64,000 nucleotides of DNA from Streptomyces spirodelae (GCF_017676385.1 NZ_JAFFZN010000022.1:78915-142914), one strand, 5' to 3'; positions 46,383-54,273 are shown, counted from the stretch's first letter. Translations and numbers: made by a program. The notes: generated by a model from the sequence alone, not told the origin.

Positions 46383-46529
46383 CGGCTGTACCTGACACCT
46401 TGTGCGGTCGCCGTCTCGGATCTGCTCAGCCTGGGCGCGGAGACGGAGGTGCTGGGCCCGCCCGCGCTGCGGAAGGCCGTGATCGAAGCCGTCCGCGCCC
46501 TGGCAGCCCGCTATCCACCGGCCGTCTGA
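46383..46529 (+). pseudogene. 3' remnant of a WYL (YafY-type) transcriptional regulator
   Basis: The plus-strand reading RLYLTPCAVAVSDLLSLGAE then TEVLGPPALRKAVIEAVRAL and AARYPPAV ending at 46529 matches the C-terminal WCX end of WYL-domain regulators (LGxxxEVLxPPxLRxxV...LAxRY). Nothing upstream encodes the HTH or WYL parts; the region before it is the start of the DUF3224 gene on the other strand. The regulator has been deleted down to its last 45 or so residues. Confidence 0.72.
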
Positions 46530-46600
46530 CGGCCTGCGCGGGATCGGCCGACGCACATGTGGCCGTCGGCGCCTGCCCCTGCGCACCGGCGGGGCCGGCC

Positions 46601-47251
46601 TCAGCGCTTGAGATAGGCCAGCACAGCAAGCACTCTGCGGTTGGCGTCCGCCGACGGGCTGATCCCCAGCTTGGCGAAAATGCTCGCGACATGCTTGGCG
46701 ACCGCACTCTCGCTCAGGTACAGACAGCTCGCGACGGAGGAGTTCGACCGGCCTTCGGCCATCAGTTCCAGCACATCGCGTTCACGGGGCGTGAGAGAGC
46801 CGATCGTGCCGCGGGCGTCCCCACGGGAGAGCAGCCGTGAGACGACCTGCGGGTCCATCACCGTCCCTCCGGCGGCGACCCGCCGGACCGCGTCGAGGAA
46901 CTGCTCGGTGTGTGTGATCCGGTCCTTGAGCAGATAGCCGACGGCCCCGTCGCCTCCGGCGAGCAGTTCGTTGGCGTACAGGGTCTCGACGTACTGGGAG
47001 AGGACGAGAACGGGCAGACCGGGTCGTCGGCGGCGGGCTTCGAGTGCGGCCTGGAGCCCCTCGTCGGAGTAGGTCGGCGGGAGCCGGACATCCACGACGG
47101 CGAGGTCGGGTGCCTCCTCGTCTTCTTCCAGCAGTGCGCGCAGCAGCGACGGGCCGTTGTCCACCGCGACGACCTCGTCGCCGTGCTCCCGCAGTGTGCG
47201 GGTCAGCCCGTCCCTCAGCAGGAAGAGGTCTTCGGCGAGGACGACACGCAC
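46601..47251 (-). CDS. NarL/LuxR-type response regulator
   Basis: Two-component response regulator of 216 residues. The receiver domain has acidic residues in VLAEDLFLLRDGL, the phosphorylated Asp 54 in LAVVDVRLPP, and Lys in GYLLKDRI. The C-terminal LuxR HTH is SLTPRERDVLELMAEGRSNS then SSVASCLYLSESAVAKHVAS. The start ATG overlaps the end of the kinase gene by 37 bases, an unusually long overlap implying translational coupling. Last gene of the CPBP-kinase-regulator operon. Confidence 0.92.
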   Translation of the reverse strand: MRVVLAEDLFLLRDGLTRTLREHGDEVVAVDNGPSLLRALLEEDEEAPDLAVVDVRLPPTYSDEGLQAALEARRRRPGLPVLVLSQYVETLYANELLAGGDGAVGYLLKDRITHTEQFLDAVRRVAAGGTVMDPQVVSRLLSRGDARGTIGSLTPRERDVLELMAEGRSNSSVASCLYLSESAVAKHVASIFAKLGISPSADANRRVLAVLAYLKR

Positions 47252-48489
47252 GGAATCTCCATCGTCAGAGTGGTGGGCCCGCCCTCCGGGCTGTGCAGGG
47301 CGAGGGTGCCGTCGAAGGCGTCCAACCGCTCCCGTACGCCGCTGAGTCCGGTACCGCGCGACGGGTCGGCACCGCCTCGGCCGTCGTCGGTGACGGTGGC
47401 ACGCAGCAGACCGGCCTCGTAGCTCAGGCCGACGCGTACCTCGCGGGCGGCGGAGTGCTTCGCGGCGTTCGCCAGCGCCTCGCTCACCGCGAAGTAGGCG
47501 GCGGACTCGACCGGCGCCGGGAAGCGGCCCGGCAGCCGGGCCTCGACGTGGACGTCGAGGAAACTGTCGAGCGCCAGCGCGCGGACGGCATCACCCAGGC
47601 CCCGGTCGGCGAGGACGGGCGGATGGATGCCGTGGACCAACGACCGCAGGTCCGCCAGTGCCTGCTCGGAGGTGGTGCGGACATCCAGCAACAGCTCGCG
47701 CGATGCGCGCGGGTCCGTCTCCAGCAGCCGCGTCGCCCGGTCCACCGTCATCCCGAGCGCGACCAGCCGGGCCTGGGCCCCGTCGTGCAGGTCCCGCTCG
47801 ATGCGGCGGAGTTCGGCGGCCAGGGTGTCCAGCGCCCGGGCGCGGGTGTCGGCGAGATGCTCGACCCGCCGGGCGAGCCGGGCGCCGCGCGAGGCGGAGA
47901 GCAGCGGACGTCCCAACCGGGCGTGCAGCCGCAGCGTGGCGGGGGCGATGACCAGCCCGGCGCCCATGAGGGCCAGGCCGAGTGCGAGCGCGGCCAGCAT
48001 GGTCGGTGTGCTGTGCACCGGGACGAACGCGTACCAGTTGCCGTCGCCGAGAAGCCGCCAGACGAACGGCTGCACCAGTACGCCGAACGCTCCGTACTCG
48101 ACCAGCGCGAGGGGCGCTGCGACCACGAGCCCGCCCGCGACCGGCTCCAGCCAGGCCCACGTCAGGTCGCGCCAGAACCCCTCGTCGCCGAGGACAGCCG
48201 TCGAGCGGGCGCGGGCGTTCCGGTGCCGGTCGCCGTGCAGCGGCTCAGGACTGCTGACCGGCGTACCCGTCCACCTGGCAGCACGGGCTCGCGAGCGGTC
48301 GGACAGCGCACGCAGCCAGCGTGCGGCCCGCGGCAGCAGCCAGAAGCCGACCCCCACGGGCAACAGCAGCAGGGCGAGGACCACCAGCGAGCCGGTCGCC
48401 GACACCGCGAGGGCATGCAGGCTCGCCACCTGGCACCGGCCCAAGGCCACACAGGCGCGGGAGACGGGCGCGCGCGACTTATCGAACAT
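47215..48489 (-). CDS. Sensor histidine kinase (NarL-partner, HisKA_3 type)
   Basis: Membrane-bound histidine kinase of 424 residues. Two N-terminal hydrophobic regions (30-55 and 115-190) flank short loops; the HisKA_3 box RRIERDLHDGAQARLVAL has the phosphorylated His 235; the HATPase domain has SEALANAAKHSAAREV (N box) and VTDDGRGGADPSRGTGLSG (G boxes). Overlaps the preceding protease gene by 11 bases and the following regulator by 37. The signal is unknown; partnership with a CPBP membrane protease suggests a cell-envelope or membrane-stress signal. Confidence 0.92.
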   Translation of the reverse strand: MFDKSRAPVSRACVALGRCQVASLHALAVSATGSLVVLALLLLPVGVGFWLLPRAARWLRALSDRSRARAARWTGTPVSSPEPLHGDRHRNARARSTAVLGDEGFWRDLTWAWLEPVAGGLVVAAPLALVEYGAFGVLVQPFVWRLLGDGNWYAFVPVHSTPTMLAALALGLALMGAGLVIAPATLRLHARLGRPLLSASRGARLARRVEHLADTRARALDTLAAELRRIERDLHDGAQARLVALGMTVDRATRLLETDPRASRELLLDVRTTSEQALADLRSLVHGIHPPVLADRGLGDAVRALALDSFLDVHVEARLPGRFPAPVESAAYFAVSEALANAAKHSAAREVRVGLSYEAGLLRATVTDDGRGGADPSRGTGLSGVRERLDAFDGTLALHSPEGGPTTLTMEIPCVSSSPKTSSC

Positions 48490-49312
48490 CTCTCATGATC
48501 GAGGGCAGCCTAGTCGGCGCGGGCGTGGACGACTGCGCCGCACTGCCCCGGCCCGGACCTGCCGCCCGGACCCACCACACCGCCGCCACCAGGCACGACG
48601 AGCCGAAGAGCACCATGGGGAGCACCGCACCGGACTCCTCGTCCATGGCCAGCAGCATGCCGAGGTTGATCAGGGCGTGGAAGCCTCCCGCCAGCAGCAG
48701 CCTGGACCCGCCCGCACCGTCGAGAGCCCAACCCAGCACCACCGACATGGATACGGCCGCCAGCAGGAACGAGGCCGCGTACAACGGGTGCTGTGCGAAG
48801 ACCTGCACATGCCAGACACCCCACACCACGCCTACCACCATCGAGGCGCCCAGCCGGCCGAACCGGGGGCGCAGCAGGGGCTGCAGCAGGCAGCGCCATC
48901 CGATCTCCTCTCCACACGCCCCGATCAACTGCGCCACCGCGACCAGTACGAACGGGGCGGCAGGGCGCATCAGCCGGACCTCCCCGGTGACCGCCGCGTA
49001 CCCGGCGGCGGCAACGATGGTGATCAGCGGCGCCGTGACGAGCAGCAGTGCCCCACGCACCCGGACCGACCGGCCCCCGGCGAACAGTTCACGCACCCGT
49101 CCGGGCCACAGCAGCGCGACGATTCCCACGCCGAGAGCGGGGCCGAACTGTGTCAGCTGAACGACTTCGGCGGGTATCCGGGTCACGGGCTGCACGGCGC
49201 CCAGCGCGCCGGCCGCCAGAAACGCGACGGCGAGGTACAGCACCGTCATCTTGATCTCAACAGGTCTCCTTCGCATGGCGCCGACGATGCCGCGCCGCCG
49301 GGTGGCCGCCAT
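48479..49312 (-). CDS. CPBP intramembrane metalloprotease
   Basis: Multi-pass membrane protein of 277 residues in the CPBP (Abi) family of intramembrane glutamate/metal proteases. Motif 1 GACGEEIGWRCLLQPLL has the two Glu and Arg; motif 2 WGVWHV and the GGFHALINL segment have the His ligands. Start ATG at 49312 is chosen because AGCCAGGTG precedes it; ATG at 49276 would also keep the membrane part but lacks a binding site. First gene of the operon with the kinase and regulator. A perfect 26-bp palindrome begins 17 bases upstream. Confidence 0.85.
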   Translation of the reverse strand: MAATRRRGIVGAMRRRPVEIKMTVLYLAVAFLAAGALGAVQPVTRIPAEVVQLTQFGPALGVGIVALLWPGRVRELFAGGRSVRVRGALLLVTAPLITIVAAAGYAAVTGEVRLMRPAAPFVLVAVAQLIGACGEEIGWRCLLQPLLRPRFGRLGASMVVGVVWGVWHVQVFAQHPLYAASFLLAAVSMSVVLGWALDGAGGSRLLLAGGFHALINLGMLLAMDEESGAVLPMVLFGSSCLVAAVWWVRAAGPGRGSAAQSSTPAPTRLPSIMRDVR

Positions 49313-49328
49313 TGCACCTGGCTGTCGG

Positions 49329-49354
49329 ACAGGGGTGTACCTAGGTACACCCCT
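49329..49354 (-). promoter_or_regulatory. Perfect 26-bp palindrome before the CPBP-kinase-regulator operon
   Basis: Each half is CAGGGGTGTACCT; the two meet with no spacer. It sits 17 bases before the start codon, where a repressor or the co-transcribed response regulator could bind. The size and perfection are far beyond chance for this composition. Confidence 0.65.
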
Positions 49355-49405
49355 GCCGTGATCGCGTCGGACGATGCACATCGGACGGTGTCGCGACGGA
49401 TGAGC

Positions 49406-49444
49406 GTTGCGCTGCTGACTGACGCATCAGTCAAGCAGCGCAAC
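49406..49444. promoter_or_regulatory. Long inverted repeat between divergent genes
   Basis: Arms GTTGCGCTGCTGACTGA and TCAGTCA-A-GCAGCGCAAC pair over 17 bp with one bulged A around a CGCA loop. The inner TGACTGA-N4-TCAGTCA is a typical operator size. Divergent genes flank it, so a terminator role is unlikely. Confidence 0.55.
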
Positions 49445-49533
49445 AGATTGTTTCCTACGCTCTCACCTGGGGAAATGAAAAGCAGCCGAACAACGTCATT
49501 GCGATAATCTCAACAGAGTCGTACGGTGGCGCC

Positions 49534-50562
49534 ATGCAGCACACAGCAGGCGGCCACGGGGCGGTCGGCCGCACCCCCGGCAGCCACGCGGCGAGTGACA
49601 GGCTTCAGGACAGCGCCGGTGAGATCGCCGAGCGCGTGCGCAAGGTCGTCGAGGCCACCGGATGCAGCCAGCGGGAGTTCGCCCGACGCGTCGTGATGGA
49701 CCCCTCGAAACTCTCCCGCTCCCTCAGCGGTACGCGCCGCTTCACCGTCGCCGAACTGGCCCGGATCGCCGACGCCGGCGAGGTGGACGCAGGCTGGCTG
49801 CTCGGCTCTGGTGGTGCGGAACCGACCACCCCCGCTGCCGCTGTGCACAGCTCGTCCACCACCGGGGCGGACTCCACAGGGACGGACTCCACCGGGACTG
49901 AAGGGCCGAATGCCACCGCACCGTCACCCGCACCCCGGACGCCCGTACTCCCCTCAGCGGGGCGTCCGTTGCAGATCGTGCGGGAGACGGTGCGGTTGAT
50001 CGCGGAACACGGCTTCCACGCCGTACGGGTCGCGGACATCGCGGCCGCCTGCGACACCAGTACAGCCGCCATCCACTACCACTTCCCCGGCCGGGCCGAG
50101 CTGCTGGAGGCAGCCGTGCGCTGGTGCATGGACGAGGACACCGCCAGCCGTGCGGCGCGGATCGCCGAGGCCGGTGCGGACGAGGACGCCGCGGCCGAAC
50201 TCCGGGAACTCCTCGCCCTGCAGACGCCGCGGACCGAACAGCAGCGGCGGCAGTGGCTGGTGTGGCTCGACCTGTGGGCCGAGGCGGCACGCTCGACCGC
50301 CATCGGTCGCCTGCACGTCGACTACTACCGGCAGTGGCGTACCACCGTCGCCGACGTCATCCGGCGCGGTATCGCCCAGGGCGTCTTCCGCGCGGTGGAC
50401 CCCGAGTTCAGCGCGCTGCGGCTGACCGCGCTCATCGACGGGCTGGCCTCCCAGGTGCTGGCCGGCGCCGCCGGAGCGGAGGACGGCACCGGCCCCGACG
50501 ACATGTACGCGGCGCTGCTCGCTCATATGCGTACCGAGTTGTTGCCGACGAACGTGGACTGA
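49534..50562 (+). CDS. XRE-TetR fusion transcriptional regulator
   Basis: 342-residue regulator with two DNA-binding domains. Residues about 28-95 are a Cro/C1-type HTH (EIAERVRKVVEATGCSQREF, then MDPSKLSRSLSGTRRFTVAE). A Ser/Thr/Pro-rich linker (about 96-150) has near-repeats of TGADSTGTDSTGTEG. Residues 150-342 are a full TetR protein: HTH RETVRLIAEHGFHAVRVADI, then DTSTAAIHYHFPGRAELLEA, followed by a helical ligand domain with WLVWLDLWAEAARSTA. BetI-like TetR proteins have the same helical region, which fits a betaine/carnitine ligand. It lies directly upstream of the carnitine genes. Confidence 0.87.
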   Translation: MQHTAGGHGAVGRTPGSHAASDRLQDSAGEIAERVRKVVEATGCSQREFARRVVMDPSKLSRSLSGTRRFTVAELARIADAGEVDAGWLLGSGGAEPTTPAAAVHSSSTTGADSTGTDSTGTEGPNATAPSPAPRTPVLPSAGRPLQIVRETVRLIAEHGFHAVRVADIAAACDTSTAAIHYHFPGRAELLEAAVRWCMDEDTASRAARIAEAGADEDAAAELRELLALQTPRTEQQRRQWLVWLDLWAEAARSTAIGRLHVDYYRQWRTTVADVIRRGIAQGVFRAVDPEFSALRLTALIDGLASQVLAGAAGAEDGTGPDDMYAALLAHMRTELLPTNVD

Positions 50563-50619
50563 GCGACCACCCGGCCCTTCCCCTGCCGTTTCCTCGCCCC
50601 TGACGAGCCCCTTTCCGCC

Positions 50620-50636
50620 GCCGGCCCCGGGCCGGC
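50620..50636 (+). terminator. Hairpin between the XRE-TetR gene and cdhC
   Basis: GCCGGCCC-C-GGGCCGGC, an 8-bp stem about 55 bases after the regulator stop, with no T run. It may attenuate rather than stop read-through. Confidence 0.4.
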
Positions 50637-50666
50637 ACCCTCCCCTTCCCTACCGGAGGTATCGCC

Positions 50667-51557
50667 ATGTCCATGACCGAGAATGTGATCATCACCTGCG
50701 CCCTCACCGGCGCCGGTGACACCGTCGGGCGCAGCCCGCATGTGCCGGTGACGCCCGAGCAGATAGCCGTCTCGGCAGTCGAGGCCGCTCAGGCCGGTGC
50801 GGCTGTTGTGCACATCCACGTACGGGACCCGGAGACCGGTGCGCCCTCGCGGGACCGGAAGCTGTACCGCGAGGTCGTGGAGCGGATCAAGGAGACGGGC
50901 ACCGACGTCGTCATCAACCTGACCGCCGGCATGGGCGGTGACCTGGTGCTCGACGCCGACCAGCCGTTGGAGAAGGGCGCGCTGGACGGCACGGATCTGG
51001 TGGGCGGACTCGACCGGTTGCCGCACGTCGAGGACCTGCTCCCGGACATCTGCACCCTGGACTGCGGGTCGCTCAACTTCGGCGACCAGCTGTATGTCTC
51101 CACCACGGAAATGCTGCGGAAGGGGGCCCGGCGCATTCAGGAGCTCGGCGTCAAGCCGGAGTTGGAGATCTTCGACACCGGGCAGCTGTGGTTCGCCAAG
51201 CAGTTGCTGGACGAGGGGCTGCTGGACGAGCCGACCCTCTTCCAGCTGTGCATGGGCATCCCGTGGGGGGCTCCAGCGGACCCGGGGGTGTTGCAGTCGA
51301 TGGTCAACTTCCTGCCGCCTGGCGCGCAGTGGGCCTCTTTCGCGCTGGGACGGATGCAGATGCCGTGGGTGGCGCAGTCGATTCTGCTCGGGGGGAATGT
51401 GCGGGTGGGGCTGGAGGACAACCTGTATCTGAGTCGGGGGGTGAAGGCGACGAACGGGCAGCTTGTGGAGCGCGCCGTGCGTATCACCGAGGACCTTGGG
51501 GCCTCGGTGGCTTCTCCCGATGAGGCCCGCACCCGCCTGGGCCTCCGGCCCCGGTAA
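50667..51557 (+). CDS. cdhC: BKACE-family dehydrocarnitine cleavage enzyme
   Basis: Zinc-dependent beta-keto-acid cleavage enzyme of 296 residues. GRSPHVPVTPEQIA, AGAAVVHIHVRDPETG (metal-binding His 49 and His 51), VINLTAGMGGD and SLNFGDQLYVST are typical. With a carnitine dehydrogenase and thioesterase after it, it should convert 3-dehydrocarnitine and acetyl-CoA to betainyl-CoA and acetoacetate, as CdhC does in Pseudomonas. GGAGG is well placed 9 bases before the start. First structural gene of the carnitine unit. Confidence 0.88.
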   Translation: MSMTENVIITCALTGAGDTVGRSPHVPVTPEQIAVSAVEAAQAGAAVVHIHVRDPETGAPSRDRKLYREVVERIKETGTDVVINLTAGMGGDLVLDADQPLEKGALDGTDLVGGLDRLPHVEDLLPDICTLDCGSLNFGDQLYVSTTEMLRKGARRIQELGVKPELEIFDTGQLWFAKQLLDEGLLDEPTLFQLCMGIPWGAPADPGVLQSMVNFLPPGAQWASFALGRMQMPWVAQSILLGGNVRVGLEDNLYLSRGVKATNGQLVERAVRITEDLGASVASPDEARTRLGLRPR

Positions 51558-51640
51558 CCCCCCTGCCGCCTGACGCCTCGCCGACGAAAGAGGGTCAGAG
51601 GGCTCGGCCCTCAGTCAATGGAAGCGATCAAGGAGGAGAT

Positions 51641-52621
51641 ATGGAAATCCCTCACGATGAGGTGCGGCGCGTCACCTGTGTGGGCGCCGGAGTCATAGGC
51701 GGCGGCTGGGTCGCCCATTTCCTGGCCCGCGGCTACGACGTAACCGCGTGGGACCCGGCCCCGGACGCCCCCGGAAAACTGCGCCGTCTGGTGGATGCCG
51801 CATGGCCGGCGCTCACTCAGTTGGGACTGGCGGAGGGAGCCGCAAAGGAGCGGCTCACCATCGCGACGACTCTCGAAGAGGCGTGCGCGGAGGCACAGTT
51901 CGTGCAGGAGAGCGCACCCGAGAAGCTGGAGCTGAAAAGGCAGCTGCTGGCGCAGTTGGACGCGGCGACGCCGAAGGATGTCGTCATCGCCTCGTCGACG
52001 TCCGGGTATCCGATGACGGACATGCAGACCGAGGCGGCCGATCCCGAGCGGCTGCTCGTAGGGCACCCCTTCAATCCGCCGTACCTGATCCCTCTCGTGG
52101 AGGTGGCCGGAGGCAACCGCACCGCGCAGCGAGCCGTGGAGTGGGCGTCGCGGTTCTACGAGGTGGCGGGCAAGTCGGTGATCACGATGAACCAGGAGCT
52201 GCCGGGGTTCATCGCCAACCGGCTGCAAGAGGCCCTGTGGCGTGAGGCCCTGCACATGGTGGCCAATGGTGAGGCCACAGTGAAGGAGATCGACGACTCG
52301 ATCACCGAGGGGCCGGGGCTGCGATGGGCGTTCATGGGCCCGTGCCTGACATTCGCGCTGGCAGGCGGCGAAGGGGGGATGGCCCATATGCTCGACCACT
52401 TCGGCCCGTCGCTGAAGTCGCCGTGGACCCGCCTTGAGGCGCCGGAGCTGGACGCGGCGCTGCGGGACGCCATGGTGGCGGGCTGCGAGGAAGCGGCCGG
52501 CGGCCGCAGCATCGCCGAGCTGGTCGCCGAGCGGGACCAGGGGGTCATCGACGTGCTGAGGGCAACCGGCCGAGTGCCCGGCAACGGCCGACTGCCCGGC
52601 GGGAAGGGGGCCGGAGAATGA
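51641..52621 (+). CDS. cdhA: L-carnitine dehydrogenase
   Basis: NAD-dependent dehydrogenase of 326 residues in the 3-hydroxyacyl-CoA dehydrogenase family, oxidising L-carnitine to 3-dehydrocarnitine. Rossmann motif VTCVGAGVIGGGWVAHFLAR; then ASSTSGYPMTDMQTEAADPE, VGHPFNPPYLIPLVEVAGG with the catalytic His, and ELPGFIANRLQEALWREAL. These match L-carnitine dehydrogenases more than fatty-acid enzymes. AAGGAGGAGAT precedes the start. The stop overlaps the thioesterase start as ATGA; the two activities are fused in one protein in some bacteria. Confidence 0.9.
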   Translation: MEIPHDEVRRVTCVGAGVIGGGWVAHFLARGYDVTAWDPAPDAPGKLRRLVDAAWPALTQLGLAEGAAKERLTIATTLEEACAEAQFVQESAPEKLELKRQLLAQLDAATPKDVVIASSTSGYPMTDMQTEAADPERLLVGHPFNPPYLIPLVEVAGGNRTAQRAVEWASRFYEVAGKSVITMNQELPGFIANRLQEALWREALHMVANGEATVKEIDDSITEGPGLRWAFMGPCLTFALAGGEGGMAHMLDHFGPSLKSPWTRLEAPELDAALRDAMVAGCEEAAGGRSIAELVAERDQGVIDVLRATGRVPGNGRLPGGKGAGE

Positions 52622-53061
52622 CGCGGCTGCCGACTTTCGAGCAGACGGTGCGGCCGGAGTGGATCGACTACAACGGCCATATGAGCGAAGCGTTCTACGT
52701 GCTGGTCTTCGGCCACGCGACGGACGCGATGATGGACGAGGTGGGTCTGGGGCCGATGTACCGGGAGCGCACGGGCTGCTCGCTGTACACGGTCGAGGCG
52801 CATGTGCGGTATCTGGAGGAGGTGGCGGAAGGTGCGTCGCTCGCGGTGCGTACGCGGGTTCTCGGCGCTGCCGGGCAGAAGCTCCGGTTCGTCCATGAGA
52901 TGCGTGTCGGGGAGCGGCTGGTCGCCACCACTGAGCTGTTCGCACTGCATGTGGGCGCCGAGGGCAGCGTCCCGTTCCCCGAGGAGGTGACGGAGCGGCT
53001 GGCGGCGCTCGTCGAAGAGGCGCCCCGGTGGGCGGGGCGGGCCATCGCGCCGGTGGGCTGA
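52618..53061 (+). CDS. cdhB: Betainyl-CoA thioesterase (hotdog fold)
   Basis: Hotdog-fold thioesterase of 147 residues. EWIDYNGHMSEAFYVLVFGH carries the active-site Asp and substrate residues of 4-hydroxybenzoyl-CoA-type thioesterases, and SLYTVEAHVRYLEEV the next strand. In carnitine catabolism it would hydrolyse betainyl-CoA to glycine betaine and CoA. It starts within the last codon of cdhA (ATGA). Together cdhCAB convert L-carnitine to glycine betaine, a compatible solute that can also be degraded further. Confidence 0.86.
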   Translation: MTRLPTFEQTVRPEWIDYNGHMSEAFYVLVFGHATDAMMDEVGLGPMYRERTGCSLYTVEAHVRYLEEVAEGASLAVRTRVLGAAGQKLRFVHEMRVGERLVATTELFALHVGAEGSVPFPEEVTERLAALVEEAPRWAGRAIAPVG

Positions 53062-53099
53062 CCTGGGCGATGTTGACGATTCAGCCGACTGATCCCACA

Positions 53100-53239
53100 A
53101 TGAGCGGCATGGTCGCGCACTCCACTTCTCCGCTCGGACGCCATGGCGTCCCGTGGCGGCGTGGGTGCGAGCGATCCGGTCTCTAGGTGCGATTCCGGCT
53201 CCCGGAGGGAGCCATGGAGCCGCCGCGCGGTCGCGCGGC
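53100..53239 (+). promoter_or_regulatory. Attenuator-like leader before the TauD-like gene
   Basis: A short reading frame (53100-53186, MSGMVAHSTSPLGRHGV then PWRRGCERSGL) stops just before two hairpins: GGCTCCC-GGA-GGGAGCC (53197-53213) and GCCGCGCG-GT-CGCGCGGC (53222-53239). The ribosome binding site of the dioxygenase follows 33 bases later. The layout looks like translation-coupled attenuation, but the peptide does not match a leader family I know. Confidence 0.35.
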
Positions 53240-53283
53240 AGGTGCGTTGTCCACCGTTGACCGGATTCGCTGGAGGATTTTCC

Positions 53284-54249
53284 GTGAGCGTCACCACCAC
53301 CTCTGAGACCACCCCTGAGTTCACCCCTGAGACGACTGCCACCGTGCGGGACGCCCGCGTTCCGGAGGGCGGTCTGTACGAAGGCGTGCGCATTCTGCGG
53401 CCGTTCCCCGAGAGCTGGGAGCAGCGGCCCTACGAGCTGATCGAGGTCGTGCCGCAGACCCGCGTCATCGGCGCGGAGATCCGCGGTGCCGATCTGTCCG
53501 GGCCGCTGAGCCCCGCGCTGCGCGAGGAGCTGAACCGGGCGCTGCTGGAGTGGAAGGTGCTCTTCTTCCGGGGAGCGAACCTCACCCCCGAGCAGCAGGC
53601 GGCTTTCGCGCGGAACTGGGGCGAGCTGGAGACCAATCCGCTGCTGGCGCGCGGCTCCAGCGACGAGATCGTCCGCTTCGAGAAGGACGCATCGACCAAG
53701 CCGACGTACGAGAACGTGTGGCACACCGATGTCACCTTCCGCGAGCGCCCCGCCATGGGCGCGGTGCTCCAGCTGCGGGAGGTCCCGCCGCTGGGTGGGC
53801 ACACCATGTGGGCCGACATGGCAGCCGCGTACGACAATCTGCCGTCTCAGGTCCGGGAGCGGATCGACGGGGCGAAGGCGGTGCACGACTTCATCCCCGG
53901 TTTCGCGCGGTTCACCCCGGCGGAGCGGCTGGCCGAACTCCAGGAGCAGTTCCCGCCGGTGGAGCACCCGGTGGTGCGTACGCACCCGGAGTCGGGCCGC
54001 AAGATGCTGTTCGTGAACACCTCGTTCACCACCCACATCGTGGGGATGGAGCGCGAGGAGAGCGACCGGCTGCTGGCCGAGCTGGTCCGCCAGGCGCATG
54101 TGCCCGAGTACCAGGTGCGGTTCGCCTGGCAGCCCGGTGACATCGCGTTCTGGGACAACCGCGCCACCCAGCACTACGCCCTGTTCGACTACGCGCCGCA
54201 CCGGCGGGTGGCCGAGCGGGTCGCCATCGTCGGCGACCGGCCCTTCTGA
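53284..54249 (+). CDS. TauD/TfdA-family 2-oxoglutarate dioxygenase
   Basis: Fe(II)/2-oxoglutarate-dependent dioxygenase of 321 residues. The HxD motif is in VWHTDVTFRERP (His 147, Asp 149), the distal His in RATQHYALFDYAPHRRVAER (about His 297) and the 2-oxoglutarate Arg soon after. WADMAAAYDNLP and VRTHPESGRKMLFVN are typical of taurine/alkylsulfonate/alkylsulfate dioxygenases. GTG at 53284 is set by GGAGGA 7 bases upstream. It follows the carnitine genes and could release sulfite from a sulfonate or hydroxylate a betaine-like compound; the substrate is unknown. A strong terminator follows. Confidence 0.87.
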   Translation: MSVTTTSETTPEFTPETTATVRDARVPEGGLYEGVRILRPFPESWEQRPYELIEVVPQTRVIGAEIRGADLSGPLSPALREELNRALLEWKVLFFRGANLTPEQQAAFARNWGELETNPLLARGSSDEIVRFEKDASTKPTYENVWHTDVTFRERPAMGAVLQLREVPPLGGHTMWADMAAAYDNLPSQVRERIDGAKAVHDFIPGFARFTPAERLAELQEQFPPVEHPVVRTHPESGRKMLFVNTSFTTHIVGMEREESDRLLAELVRQAHVPEYQVRFAWQPGDIAFWDNRATQHYALFDYAPHRRVAERVAIVGDRPF

Positions 54250-54273
54250 GGCCGTCGGCCGCCGGCCACCAGC

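Noticed and set aside
53062..53283. HVDLC-type sulfur leader peptide before the TauD-like gene
   Set aside because: None of the three plus-strand frames contains the HVDL...C pattern; only an unrelated short frame is present.
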